Origin: Chloroflexota bacterium
GTDB lineage: Bacteria; Chloroflexota; Anaerolineae; Anaerolineales; Anaerolineaceae
Reading direction: 5' to 3'
Length of the DNA stretch: 49,436 nucleotides
Assembly (NCBI GenBank): GCA_012797815.1
Contig: JAAZOK010000065.1
Coordinates: 1-49,436, forward strand
Shown here: piece by piece, positions 16,570 to 24,484 of the stretch
How the letters are laid out: the number at the start of each line of letters is the position of its first letter
Position numbering within the stretch: the first letter of the stretch is position 1
The notes under the pieces: generated by a model
What the model was told of the DNA's origin: nothing
The model's database searches: none
The model's input: only the letters and a program-made list of their open reading frames with translations
Program-made: the position numbers and the translations under genes

Positions 16570-17550
16570 GTGAACAAAAAAAGGTTGGGAAACAGTGATT
16601 TATGGATATCTCGGCTCGGTCTGGGAACCTGGGCGATCGGCGGAGGAAATAATCCCTATGGGTGGGGCGCTCAGAATGACGATGATTCCATCCGGACTAT
16701 TCAAAAGGCGATCGACCTTGGAATAAACTGGATCGATACAGCCAAAGGATATGGGCATGGTCACTCGGAAGAAATCGTCGGTCAAGCGCTGAAGGGACGC
16801 CGTGATAAGGTCATTATCGCTACAAAATGCGGCATTCTGTGGAAGGAAGACGGTTCGGATATCTATGGGCATCTGAAAGCCAGCAGTATCAAGGCTGAAG
16901 CGGAATCCAGTCTGCGCCGTCTACAGACCGATGTGATCGACCTGTACCAGATCCATTGGCCATTGCCGGATGAGGACATCGAAGAAGGCTGGCAGGCGAT
17001 TTCTGACCTGATCGCTGAAGGAAAGGTGCGCTTTGGCGGAGTTTCAAACTTCAATGTGGCACAAATGAAAAGAATTGTGCCCATTCATGATTTGACCTCA
17101 TTGCAGCCTCCTTATAGCATGATCAAAACCGATATCGAAGCAGAAATTCTGCCGTATTGTGGTGAACACAATATTGGGGTGGTCGTATACAGTCCCATGC
17201 AAGCCGGTTTGCTCAGCGGGAAGTTCACTGTTGAAAGGGCTGCTTCCCTTCCTGCCGACGATTGGAGAAAAGGGGATCCAAATTTCAATGACCCTATCCT
17301 CTCCATCAACCTTGAAACCGTGGAGAAGATGAAAGATATTGCAATGCAGCATGGCGTCAGTATGGCTGTACTTGCTATTGCCTGGACTCTGCGCCATCCG
17401 CAGGTGACCGCTGCTATTGTGGGGGCACGCAGACCGTCTCAGATCGAAGAAACAGTCGAAGCCGGAGAACTTGCGATTGGCGAATCGTCATGGCAGGCAA
17501 TCGATGAAATATTGGCTGAAAGAACACAAAAAATTGCGCAATTGCATTAA
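16570..17550 (+). CDS. Aldo/keto reductase
   Basis: Predicted 326 aa, GTG start right after GGAGGATGAT. The family tetrad is visible: Asp and Tyr in WIDTAKGYGHGHSEEIVG near residue 55, Lys in VIIATKCG near 84 and His in DLYQIHWP near 129. VVYSPMQAGLLSGK near 206 and IVGARRPSQIEE near 285 form the cofactor side. These soluble enzymes reduce or oxidise sugar carbonyl or hydroxyl groups with NAD(P)H. In this operon it may act on the imported sugar or on an aldehyde released by the aldolase; direction is unknown. Confidence 0.9.
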   Translation: MNKKRLGNSDLWISRLGLGTWAIGGGNNPYGWGAQNDDDSIRTIQKAIDLGINWIDTAKGYGHGHSEEIVGQALKGRRDKVIIATKCGILWKEDGSDIYGHLKASSIKAEAESSLRRLQTDVIDLYQIHWPLPDEDIEEGWQAISDLIAEGKVRFGGVSNFNVAQMKRIVPIHDLTSLQPPYSMIKTDIEAEILPYCGEHNIGVVVYSPMQAGLLSGKFTVERAASLPADDWRKGDPNFNDPILSINLETVEKMKDIAMQHGVSMAVLAIAWTLRHPQVTAAIVGARRPSQIEETVEAGELAIGESSWQAIDEILAERTQKIAQLH

Positions 17551-17564
17551 TGTGAGGGATGATG

Positions 17565-18626
17565 ATGAAAGTAGCCGTACTAAGTGATTTATTTGTAACC
17601 AAAGACATCCTTGAGAATTCTTTTAAAAAAGTATTCAAGGATACGGACTTGAATTTTGAATATGTTTACCTCCAGGATGATTGGCCGGTGGTCCCGGTGC
17701 AGGAAACAGGCGAAATCAGCGAATTTGTTGGGGATGAAGATGAAACCGCCAGCGTGGTGGAGGATGTGGATATCATCATTACCCACACCGCACCGATCTC
17801 CGAAAAAGTCATCTCCAGTGCCGGGAATCTTAAAGTACTGGGCGTCGCACGCGGTGGTCCGGTGAACATCAACTGGGATGCCTGCACCAAACGAGGTGTT
17901 CCGGTTTTATACGCACCTGGGAGAAATTCGGGGGCGGTCGCTGAATTTACGATTGGGTTAATGCTCTCGGTTTCTCGGAATATTGCCCGGTCTCATACTT
18001 CGCTTATGCGCGATAAACAATGGCGTGGCGACCTGTATACGAATTCTGAAGTGGGAAACGAATTAAACTCATCGGTGGTTGGGCTGATGGGTTTTGGAGC
18101 CATAGGGCGCAAAGTGGCTGTGATCCTGCTGGCTTTCGGAGCAAAAGTTTTAGCGTATGATCCTTATGTTCCGCAGGAAGATATTATTAAACTGGGGTGC
18201 AGTCCTGCTTCTGTCGATGATATCCTTACGCACTGTGACTATATATCGTTACACATGCGCGAAACCGATGAGACACGCGGCATAATTGGTGGAAAAGAGA
18301 TCGCCAAAATGAAGAATACGGCTTATATAATTAATACAGCACGGGGTGGTTTAATTGATCACGATGCACTCTACTCTGCACTGAAATCGCATAAAATTGC
18401 CGGAGCTGCCCTGGATATATTCGAAGCTGAGCCTCCCGCGCCAACCAGTCCGTTGTTTGGATTGGATAATGTCACTGCGACATCTCATCTGGGTGGTGCT
18501 TCAATTCAAGCCGCCGAGATTGGATCTAGGGTTCTTTCACAGGGAGTATATGAATATATTGTTGAAAAAAAGGTCCCTAAATATTGCATTAACAAGGATT
18601 TTGAAAAATTTATTGTGAATGGATGA
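17565..18626 (+). CDS. D-2-hydroxyacid dehydrogenase (phosphoglycerate dehydrogenase-like)
   Basis: Predicted 353 aa from the third of three consecutive ATGs (17559, 17562, 17565); the third is best spaced from GAGGG. Catalytic-domain motif VLGVARGGPVNINWDAC and APGRNSGAVAEFTIGLML come before the Rossmann motif VGLMGFGAIGRKVA (GxGxxG) near residue 170. Catalytic Arg is in NTARGGLIDHDAL, Glu in FEAEPP and His in SHLGGAS. Substrate is unknown; such enzymes interconvert 2-keto and D-2-hydroxy acids with NAD(H). In this operon it may oxidise a sugar-acid intermediate. The next gene starts about 12 bases after its stop. Confidence 0.88.
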   Translation: MKVAVLSDLFVTKDILENSFKKVFKDTDLNFEYVYLQDDWPVVPVQETGEISEFVGDEDETASVVEDVDIIITHTAPISEKVISSAGNLKVLGVARGGPVNINWDACTKRGVPVLYAPGRNSGAVAEFTIGLMLSVSRNIARSHTSLMRDKQWRGDLYTNSEVGNELNSSVVGLMGFGAIGRKVAVILLAFGAKVLAYDPYVPQEDIIKLGCSPASVDDILTHCDYISLHMRETDETRGIIGGKEIAKMKNTAYIINTARGGLIDHDALYSALKSHKIAGAALDIFEAEPPAPTSPLFGLDNVTATSHLGGASIQAAEIGSRVLSQGVYEYIVEKKVPKYCINKDFEKFIVNG

Positions 18627-18638
18627 AAGGAAGTGGAC

Positions 18639-19379
18639 GTGATAGGAAAAATAAATAAAGATCTTCCAATACCCCTTTATTTTCAGGTCATGCAGATCTT
18701 ACAAAAAGAAATTGAAGATGGCACATATCCTCCTGGTGCTTATATTCCAACCGAGCTTCAATTGCAGGAACGCTTTAATGTAAGCCGAGCTACTATTCGA
18801 AAAGCACTTTCTGAATTGGTACATCAGGGTTATTTGGAGCGGCGCCGTTCTAAAGGCACGATTGTGGCGGGCGTCAAACTGGAAGAAAATTTGCAGGATC
18901 TCTGTAGTTTTACCGATCAATTCATCAGTAGAGGCATCCAATTAGTGACCAATATTATAAATTTCCAGACTGTTGATTCTTCGGAAAAGATCGCCAGAAA
19001 TTTAGAGATTGAAGCGGGTGAACCAGTCCATTTCATGGAACGCTTGCGTATAGTTGAGGATGCCCCCGTGGCTTTGGAACGCTGGTATGCACCTGAAAAA
19101 TACTTCCCCGGATTATCCAAGGAAATGTTCGGATCAACCGGATTGGAACAATCCACCTATTACATCCTTTATAAAAACTATGATCTAAAAGTTGTAAAAG
19201 CCGAGGATTCAATGAGCCCGGTATCGCTTCGTCAAAATGAAGCCGAATTATTATGTGTCGATGAAAATGTCCCCGCACTTCTACGTACCCGGTTATCTTA
19301 TGACGCTTCAGGCACCCCGGTCAGTTACGGTTCGGGCATTTACCTTATCAAGATCAAAATGGTTTTGGAAACTAAATAA
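18639..19379 (+). CDS. GntR/HutC-family transcriptional regulator with UTRA domain
   Basis: Predicted about 246 aa. GTG at 18639 is preferred over the in-frame GTG at 18633 because AAAGGA ends seven bases before it. The N-terminal winged helix has PLYFQVMQILQKEIEDGTYPPG and the recognition segment ERFNVSRATIRKALSELVHQGYLERRRSKGTIV, a standard GntR form. The UTRA domain follows with VHFMERLRIVEDAPVALERWY near 125 and VPALLRTRLSYDASGTPVSYG near 210. It is likely to sense a pathway sugar or its phosphate and to control this operon. It differs from the other UTRA regulator in the operon, whose HTH is atypical. Confidence 0.9.
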   Translation: MIGKINKDLPIPLYFQVMQILQKEIEDGTYPPGAYIPTELQLQERFNVSRATIRKALSELVHQGYLERRRSKGTIVAGVKLEENLQDLCSFTDQFISRGIQLVTNIINFQTVDSSEKIARNLEIEAGEPVHFMERLRIVEDAPVALERWYAPEKYFPGLSKEMFGSTGLEQSTYYILYKNYDLKVVKAEDSMSPVSLRQNEAELLCVDENVPALLRTRLSYDASGTPVSYGSGIYLIKIKMVLETK

Positions 19380-19403
19380 ATTTTCAGAGAAAGGTTCGTT
19401 GCA

Positions 19404-20147
19404 ATGAATGACTTAACAGTATTCGATATTGCTGAAATGATTGATCATTCTTTATTAAGACCGACATTAACCAACGAAGAGTTTGAAGAGGGGATCAAAC
19501 TAGCCAGAAAATATAAAATGGCGACCTGCTGTGTGGCGCCTTATGATGTGGAACGTGCTGTGAATGGATTGGCGGGCAGTGGGGTTTTGGTGAGCACGGT
19601 GATCGATTTTCCACATGGCTCCAATCTAACCGCTGCCAAAGTTTATGAAGCGGAATTGGCGATGGATCATGGAGCCAGTTCTCTCGATATGGTTTTGGCC
19701 ATAAGCCGTCTTGTATCGGGAGAATTCGATTACGTCGAACAGGATATTCATCAGGTGGTGGAATGTGCCCATGCCAGAAATATCAGCGTCAAAGTGATCT
19801 TTGAGAATTGTTTCTTGACGAAAGAAATGATCGTGAAAGCCTGCCACTTGACGGAAAAAGCCGGCGCAGATTTTGTAAAAACATCCACCGGTTATGGAAA
19901 AGGGGGTGCTACCCTGGCAGATTGCTACCTGATGCGCCAGAGTACCGGTAAAAAGGTAGCTGTCAAAGCTGCCGGAGGAATTCGCACCCTGGATGATGTG
20001 TTGGCTTATCGCGCCATCGGCACCAAGATGATTGGAACACGTGCCAGCGCAGAAATCCTGGATGAAGCTGAAAAAAGATACGAAGAAGGTTCATTGTATG
20101 AGATGGACTCTTCCAAAGTTATTGCAAAGATCACATCAGAGGAGTAA
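19404..20147 (+). CDS. deoC: DeoC-type class I aldolase (deoxyribose-phosphate aldolase family)
   Basis: Predicted 247 aa. TIM-barrel protein with IDHSLLRPTLTNEEFEEG near residue 12, VSTVIDFPHGSNLTAAKVYEAE near 61, the Schiff-base Lys in ADFVKTSTGYGKGGAT near 154 and the second Lys in VAVKAAGGIRTLDD near 184. The family cleaves 2-deoxyribose-5-phosphate to acetaldehyde and glyceraldehyde-3-phosphate, but relatives inside sugar operons often cleave other phosphorylated sugars. Here FPHG replaces the usual FP.G..., and kinase, reductase and dehydrogenase neighbours suggest a retro-aldol step on a phosphorylated pathway intermediate. Confidence 0.88.
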   Translation: MNDLTVFDIAEMIDHSLLRPTLTNEEFEEGIKLARKYKMATCCVAPYDVERAVNGLAGSGVLVSTVIDFPHGSNLTAAKVYEAELAMDHGASSLDMVLAISRLVSGEFDYVEQDIHQVVECAHARNISVKVIFENCFLTKEMIVKACHLTEKAGADFVKTSTGYGKGGATLADCYLMRQSTGKKVAVKAAGGIRTLDDVLAYRAIGTKMIGTRASAEILDEAEKRYEEGSLYEMDSSKVIAKITSEE

Positions 20148-20152
20148 AGATC

Positions 20153-21208
20153 ATGAGTAAGATGAACGCAGCTCTTTTTTATGGGCCGATGGACGTACGA
20201 TTTGAACAAATCGAAATACCCCACCCCGGTCCGGGGGAATTGCTTGTCAAGGTAGGTGCTGCACTGACGTGCGGAACCGATATTAAGACTTATGAACGAG
20301 GGCACCCAACCATCATAAAAACCATCCCGTCAACATTCGGACATGAATTTAGCGGTGAGGTTGTGGAGATCGGTGAAGGAGTAAAAGATTTCAAGGTTGG
20401 TAGCCGGGTGGCTACCTGCAATGCTGTTCCATGCATGGAATGCTATTATTGCCGGCGTGGGATATTCAATCTCTGTGAAGATTTGCTTATTCTGAATGGC
20501 GCTTATGCCGAGTACATTGCGATCCCTGCGCGCATGGTGAAATACAATGTCTATGAATTACCATCCGAGATGACCTATGAAGAAGCTGCGGTCTCAGAAC
20601 CTTTGGGAACGGCGCTGCATTCGATTCGCAGTATCAATATCATTCCGGGCGACACGGTGGTCGTATTAGGTTCGGGTCCGCTTGGCTTGATGTTATCTCG
20701 TTTGGCTGTGTTGCAGGGTGGGCGGGTCATCCTTTCAGGAGAAATAACCGCGGAACGCAAAAAAGTAGCCGAGGCATACGGGGTGGTCGACTTTATGGAT
20801 ATTCGCGAGTTGAAGTTGGAAGATCGTATTCAACATGTAAAAGAGATCACCGATGGGAAGCGCGGTGCGGATGTGGCGATCGAAGCCGTCGGTTTTCCAC
20901 AGGCTTGGGAAGAAGCTATGCAGTTGGTCCGCAAACATGGTACTGTGCTGTTTCATGGTGGCTGCAAAAGTGGTTCGACGGTCACGCTGGATACCACGAC
21001 CATGCACTATGCTGAATTGACCTTGTATGGGCGCTATCATCAGACGCCGGATGATTATCGCAGAGCTTTCAATTTGTTGAAGCATCGTCTGGTGGATGGT
21101 CGCAAGCTTGTCACCGAAACTTTGCCATTGAGCCAATTACTGGAGGCTTTTGGAAAAGTACGGAAATTTGAAGGCATCAAGTTTGCCATTGACCCATCTG
21201 AAATGTAG
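20153..21208 (+). CDS. Zinc-dependent alcohol/polyol dehydrogenase (MDR family)
   Basis: Predicted 351 aa, five bases after the aldolase stop, with AGGAG. Catalytic zinc ligands: Cys in LTCGTDIKTYERGHP near residue 37 and His-Glu in FGHEFSGEVVEIGEG near 62. Structural zinc lobe: CNAVPCMECYYCRRGIFNLC near 85-104. The Rossmann motif VVVLGSGPLGLM follows near 168. Medium-chain dehydrogenases of the sorbitol/threonine group oxidise secondary alcohols of polyols, sugars or threonine with NAD(P). A role in oxidising a sugar or polyol intermediate is inferred from the operon. Confidence 0.92.
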   Translation: MSKMNAALFYGPMDVRFEQIEIPHPGPGELLVKVGAALTCGTDIKTYERGHPTIIKTIPSTFGHEFSGEVVEIGEGVKDFKVGSRVATCNAVPCMECYYCRRGIFNLCEDLLILNGAYAEYIAIPARMVKYNVYELPSEMTYEEAAVSEPLGTALHSIRSINIIPGDTVVVLGSGPLGLMLSRLAVLQGGRVILSGEITAERKKVAEAYGVVDFMDIRELKLEDRIQHVKEITDGKRGADVAIEAVGFPQAWEEAMQLVRKHGTVLFHGGCKSGSTVTLDTTTMHYAELTLYGRYHQTPDDYRRAFNLLKHRLVDGRKLVTETLPLSQLLEAFGKVRKFEGIKFAIDPSEM

Positions 21209-21216
21209 GAGCGATC

Positions 21217-22275
21217 ATGAATTCTTCAAAAGCAAAAATGACCAATCAAGAACGCTATCATGCCCTGTTGAATCGTCAAGCGGTGGATCGCGTGCTTTTC
21301 TCTCACAAGGGATATGACTTCTGTTCCCGAAACTGTGGCATCCCCAGGGCTGATATATATGATAATCCCCCGGTCAGTTTCAAAGCTCAAAAATTGACCA
21401 TGGAACAGTACAACGCTGAGGTGGCACCTTTTTATACCTTCGTTGCTTACGGATCCTGGGAATTTGGCGGGGAGATCAAATGGCCGGAAGATCGATTTGG
21501 GTCAGGTCCCGGGGTTTTAAAAAGACCGGTAGCCGCGCCGGATGATGTTTACAAACTGCAGTTGCCGGATGTTAAAACTGCCGGGTGTATCCCTATGATG
21601 ATGGAATTTGCCCATATCCAACAAAAAGAAGGTACCCAGATCGGATTCATCTACGGCAGCCCCTTTACCTTTGCAGCCAATTTATGTGGAGTCGACACCT
21701 TCTTACTTTGGGCTGCTACCGAACCGGATGTGGTGCATCATGCTATGCGTTTAATGACGGATCATCTCAAACAGGTGGCAGATTATTTTATTGACGAATT
21801 CGGTGCCGGAAATGTCCTTCCACGGAGCGCCTCACCCACCGATGGATTGATCTCACCGCGCATGTATGAAAAATTTGTTTTCCCTTACCGCAAGGAATTG
21901 CATGAGCATGTTCTTGAGAGAGGGGTCAGGCATATCTATGACCATATCTGTGGTGATCAGAACAAGAACCTGAAATTACTGGCTCAATTACCATGGGGCG
22001 ATCCCGGCATCCTCAGTTTTGGATCCGAAGTGGATCTTCTTACTGCCGGAGAATATTTCCCGAACGATATCATCTGTGGCAATGTGGAACCGGTCATAAT
22101 CACTACCAAAGAACCTGAAGAAGTGTATGAAGCCTGTAGAGTGAACATTGAGAAGGGCAAGCAATTAGGGCATCGCTATATCTTTATGGGGGGATGCACT
22201 ATCAGCGCAACTACCCCGCCGGTGAACATCTATATGATGAGCAAAGCTGCGGAAGATTTCGGGTACTACGATTGA
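21217..22275 (+). CDS. UROD-fold methyltransferase-like protein (MtaA/CmuA family), zinc site intact
   Basis: Predicted 352 aa, eight bases after the dehydrogenase gene. It has the uroporphyrinogen-decarboxylase fold: NQERYHALLNRQAVDRVLF near residue 10, IGFIYGSPFTFAANLCGVD near 144 and SPTDGLISPRMYEKFVFPY near 206. The zinc ligands of corrinoid methyltransferases are present: His and Cys in YDHICGDQNKN near 247 and Cys in FMGGCTISATTPP near 328. This argues for methyl transfer rather than heme synthesis. As the last gene of a sugar operon and facing a corrinoid-protein gene, it could take a methyl group off the substrate or pass it on from the corrinoid. The specific substrate is unknown. 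Confidence 0.8.
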   Translation: MNSSKAKMTNQERYHALLNRQAVDRVLFSHKGYDFCSRNCGIPRADIYDNPPVSFKAQKLTMEQYNAEVAPFYTFVAYGSWEFGGEIKWPEDRFGSGPGVLKRPVAAPDDVYKLQLPDVKTAGCIPMMMEFAHIQQKEGTQIGFIYGSPFTFAANLCGVDTFLLWAATEPDVVHHAMRLMTDHLKQVADYFIDEFGAGNVLPRSASPTDGLISPRMYEKFVFPYRKELHEHVLERGVRHIYDHICGDQNKNLKLLAQLPWGDPGILSFGSEVDLLTAGEYFPNDIICGNVEPVIITTKEPEEVYEACRVNIEKGKQLGHRYIFMGGCTISATTPPVNIYMMSKAAEDFGYYD

Positions 22276-22286
22276 ACGAAAAGAAA

Positions 22287-22328
22287 ATAACAAAAACACG
22301 CCATTTTTTCATGGCGTGTTTTTGTTAT
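22287..22328. terminator. Bidirectional intrinsic terminator between convergent operons
   Basis: An 18-bp perfect inverted repeat (22287-22304 with 22311-22328, six-base loop) carries GC-rich ACACGCCAT at its core and A-rich and T-rich flanks on both sides. It lies between the converging UROD genes and can stop transcription from either side. Confidence 0.9.
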
Positions 22329-22352
22329 GAATGAAAGGACTGTTTTAGCAGT

Positions 22353-23714
22353 TTATCGGATATATTTTTCAACTTCTGCCAGGAATTCGGATTGCCCGGG
22401 AATGATGGAGGAATATTTCAGTTCTCCATTCACATAGATTGCAGGGATTTTCTCGATCCCCATTTTTTTAACACGTGCAATGGATTCAATTTCGGTGATG
22501 CGATATAAACTCAGGTCGATTTTATCTCCCAGAATTTCTTTGATTTTCTGGGCAGCCCGCCACATATACGTACATGCTGCACAGGTGTCCGGGTCCAGGG
22601 TAAACACTTCCACCAGAGGTTTGGAAAGGTTGTTGTAATCTGGCAAAGTGATGGGGATATCAATTTCTGCCTTGGTGTAATTTTCTACAATCTTGCGTGT
22701 ATTGTCGGGTTCTCGCACTGCTTGAACGGCAGCAATCGTGTTCTCAATGGGGATGGCATACGGCATATCACAGCCGGGGGAAATGATGAGATTGTGATGA
22801 TCGACTGCATCGAGCAGATCAACCACATATTTCATATTGTCTTGTTGGTTGCCAAGGAGCATACAAGTGGTCAGTGGGATGTTTCCTCCAAGCGTGATAT
22901 TGAACTCGTCGGTGATGGTTTTGGCTGCGACCATATTGATGTTTTCATCCACCGCAATACAATCGGGGTTTGTTTCGCACATCACGCGGATATTCTTGGT
23001 CGCATCTCCGCATACAAAGAAAGCGGAAAAAGCGCCTGCCCGTTTGACAAATTCAAAAATTTCGCTAAAAGGTCCAGCGAAGAATTTAGTGAACATGCGT
23101 GGAGAAATCTGCGAAATGAGCGGATCCACGATCGCGATCACGTCCATACCCGCATCAATGTAATATTGGCTGATGGCAATGGCGATCTGTTTGGTGTATT
23201 CGACCAGTTCCTTGACGAAGTCGGGATCATCCACACTATCCAGAAAGATATCCGTCCCGCGCAAATGCGAAGCGAGGGTAAACGGACCTGTTACCAATCC
23301 ATATAGCGCCGTGCTATCTCCAATTTCAGCCTTCATGGCGTGCATCGCATCAATGATGATGGGTAACCTTCCATCGCCGGGTTGGGGGATGGTTGTGGGA
23401 ACTTCTTTTTTATCCGCGACTGGATGCGATGACACCGATGGGGGGGCTTCATCTGCCCAGAGCAGGCTGCATCCTAATATTTCCGCTTCAACCTGCAGAT
23501 CAAATAAAACGGGCATCCCATCTGGATCGTAGACTTTCTTCACCTCTAGCAGAGATTCAACCAGTTTTTCTTTATTGAGCAAAATATCCCGCGCGTTATA
23601 TCCCTTCAGGGAACCGGCGTGAACTCCGGCAAAAGGAACCCACGCTACCCGGTCGGTTTGCTCATGACGCAATGTTGAAAATAAAAGGTCTTTACCTGAT
23701 GATTTTTGTCCCAT
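22353..23714 (-). CDS. UROD-fold methyltransferase-like protein fused to a C-terminal thioredoxin-like domain
   Basis: Predicted 453 aa, about 100 longer than a plain UROD protein. Residues 1-340 form the UROD/MtaA fold (LFSTLRHEQTDRVAWVPFAG, ALYGLVTGPFTLASHLRGTDIF, VDPLISQISPRMFTKFF). The zinc region reads AFFVCGDATKN near 243: the Cys is kept but Phe stands where His is expected; the second Cys is in ISPGCDMPYAIP near 314. From about 355 a thioredoxin/glutaredoxin-like domain follows with DPDTCAACTYMW (CxxC) and IPAIYVNGE with the cis-Pro. It lies nine bases downstream of the corrinoid protein gene. It likely moves a methyl group to or from that corrinoid; the fused dithiol may act as acceptor or keep the site reduced (inference). 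Confidence 0.85.
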   Translation of the reverse strand: MGQKSSGKDLLFSTLRHEQTDRVAWVPFAGVHAGSLKGYNARDILLNKEKLVESLLEVKKVYDPDGMPVLFDLQVEAEILGCSLLWADEAPPSVSSHPVADKKEVPTTIPQPGDGRLPIIIDAMHAMKAEIGDSTALYGLVTGPFTLASHLRGTDIFLDSVDDPDFVKELVEYTKQIAIAISQYYIDAGMDVIAIVDPLISQISPRMFTKFFAGPFSEIFEFVKRAGAFSAFFVCGDATKNIRVMCETNPDCIAVDENINMVAAKTITDEFNITLGGNIPLTTCMLLGNQQDNMKYVVDLLDAVDHHNLIISPGCDMPYAIPIENTIAAVQAVREPDNTRKIVENYTKAEIDIPITLPDYNNLSKPLVEVFTLDPDTCAACTYMWRAAQKIKEILGDKIDLSLYRITEIESIARVKKMGIEKIPAIYVNGELKYSSIIPGQSEFLAEVEKYIR

Positions 23715-23722
23715 ACATTCCT

Positions 23723-24358
23723 CTATTCCAGTAATGTTTGTGCCAGTCGGACTGCCTGATTGGCATCTGTCGCATATCCATCCGCACCGATTTTCGTTGC
23801 GAAATCCTCGCTCACCGGTGCGCCTCCAACCATGATTTTAACTTTATCGCGCAGCCCGGCTTGAGCTAGCGCGTCGATGGTGGTTTTCATATTAACCATG
23901 GTGGTTGTGAGCAAGGCAGACATTGCTACGATATCGACTGGTTTTTCTTGTACTGTTTCCACGAAAGTTTCAGGATCCACATCATTTCCCAGGTCGATTA
24001 TATCGAATCCTGAACCTTCCAGCATCATGCAGACCAGATTTTTCCCGATATCATGCAGGTCCCCTTTGACAGTGCCGGCTAAAATAATCCCCTTTGATTT
24101 TACATTATCCCGAACCAGCAGTGGTTTTAAAAGTTCCATACCTCCCTGCATAGCCCGTGCTGCGACCAGCAGTTCCGGGACAAAGAATTCACCTTCTTCA
24201 AAAAGGGTGCCTGCCTCAGCCATCGCCGAGATCATGGCCTGGTTTAGGATTTCTTCAGCGCTGATCCCTTCTTCGATTGCCTGCCCAACTTTTTGGACCA
24301 CCAAATTCTGATTACCGTCTAAAATCCCTTCGGGAATTTCATTAATCAAATTACTCAT
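23723..24358 (-). CDS. Corrinoid (B12-binding) methyltransferase protein (MtbC/MtaC-like)
   Basis: Predicted 211 aa with AAGGA before the ATG. A helical cap domain (about 1-85, with AGTLFEEGEFFVPELLVAARAMQ) precedes the cobalamin-binding domain with GTVKGDLHDIGKNLV near residue 94, where His of DLHDIG is the lower cobalt ligand, then SALLTTTMVNMKTTID and VMVGGAP-like VKIMVGGAPVSEDFA near 172. This is the methyl carrier of anaerobic methyltransferase systems. It should pair with the UROD-thioredoxin protein encoded just downstream and perhaps with the UROD protein ending the convergent sugar operon. No reductive activator (RACo/RamA) gene lies in the window. Confidence 0.93.
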   Translation of the reverse strand: MSNLINEIPEGILDGNQNLVVQKVGQAIEEGISAEEILNQAMISAMAEAGTLFEEGEFFVPELLVAARAMQGGMELLKPLLVRDNVKSKGIILAGTVKGDLHDIGKNLVCMMLEGSGFDIIDLGNDVDPETFVETVQEKPVDIVAMSALLTTTMVNMKTTIDALAQAGLRDKVKIMVGGAPVSEDFATKIGADGYATDANQAVRLAQTLLE

Positions 24359-24366
24359 AGTAGATC

Positions 24367-24436
24367 CTTTAGTAATGTATGGTTTTTGTCTAATGTAAGT
24401 ACATTATAACATAATAATACACTTACATTACTAAAG
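24367..24436 (-). promoter_or_regulatory. Promoter with four TAATGTA half-sites controlling the corrinoid operon
   Basis: Forward TAATGTA at 24373-24379 and 24391-24397, reverse TACATTA at 24400-24406 and 24424-24430. The inner pair forms a palindrome with a two-base centre; the outer pair extends to a 13-bp perfect inverted repeat (24367-24379 with 24424-24436). A second perfect repeat pairs 24391-24400 with 24421-24430. A minus-strand -10 box TATAAT (24403-24408) lies inside the array, so the start site would fall near 24396, within an operator. Repression by a dimeric regulator is inferred; the regulator is unknown. Confidence 0.7.
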
Positions 24437-24484
24437 GGCACTAAAATTTACGACCGGGAATATCTCATCGGCAACCTGATCCCG

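Noticed and set aside
21217-23714. Heme-pathway uroporphyrinogen decarboxylase (hemE) for the two UROD-fold genes
   Set aside because: Both keep methyltransferase-type Cys residues, one is fused to a thioredoxin-like domain, both lie next to a corrinoid protein or sugar genes, and no heme genes are near.
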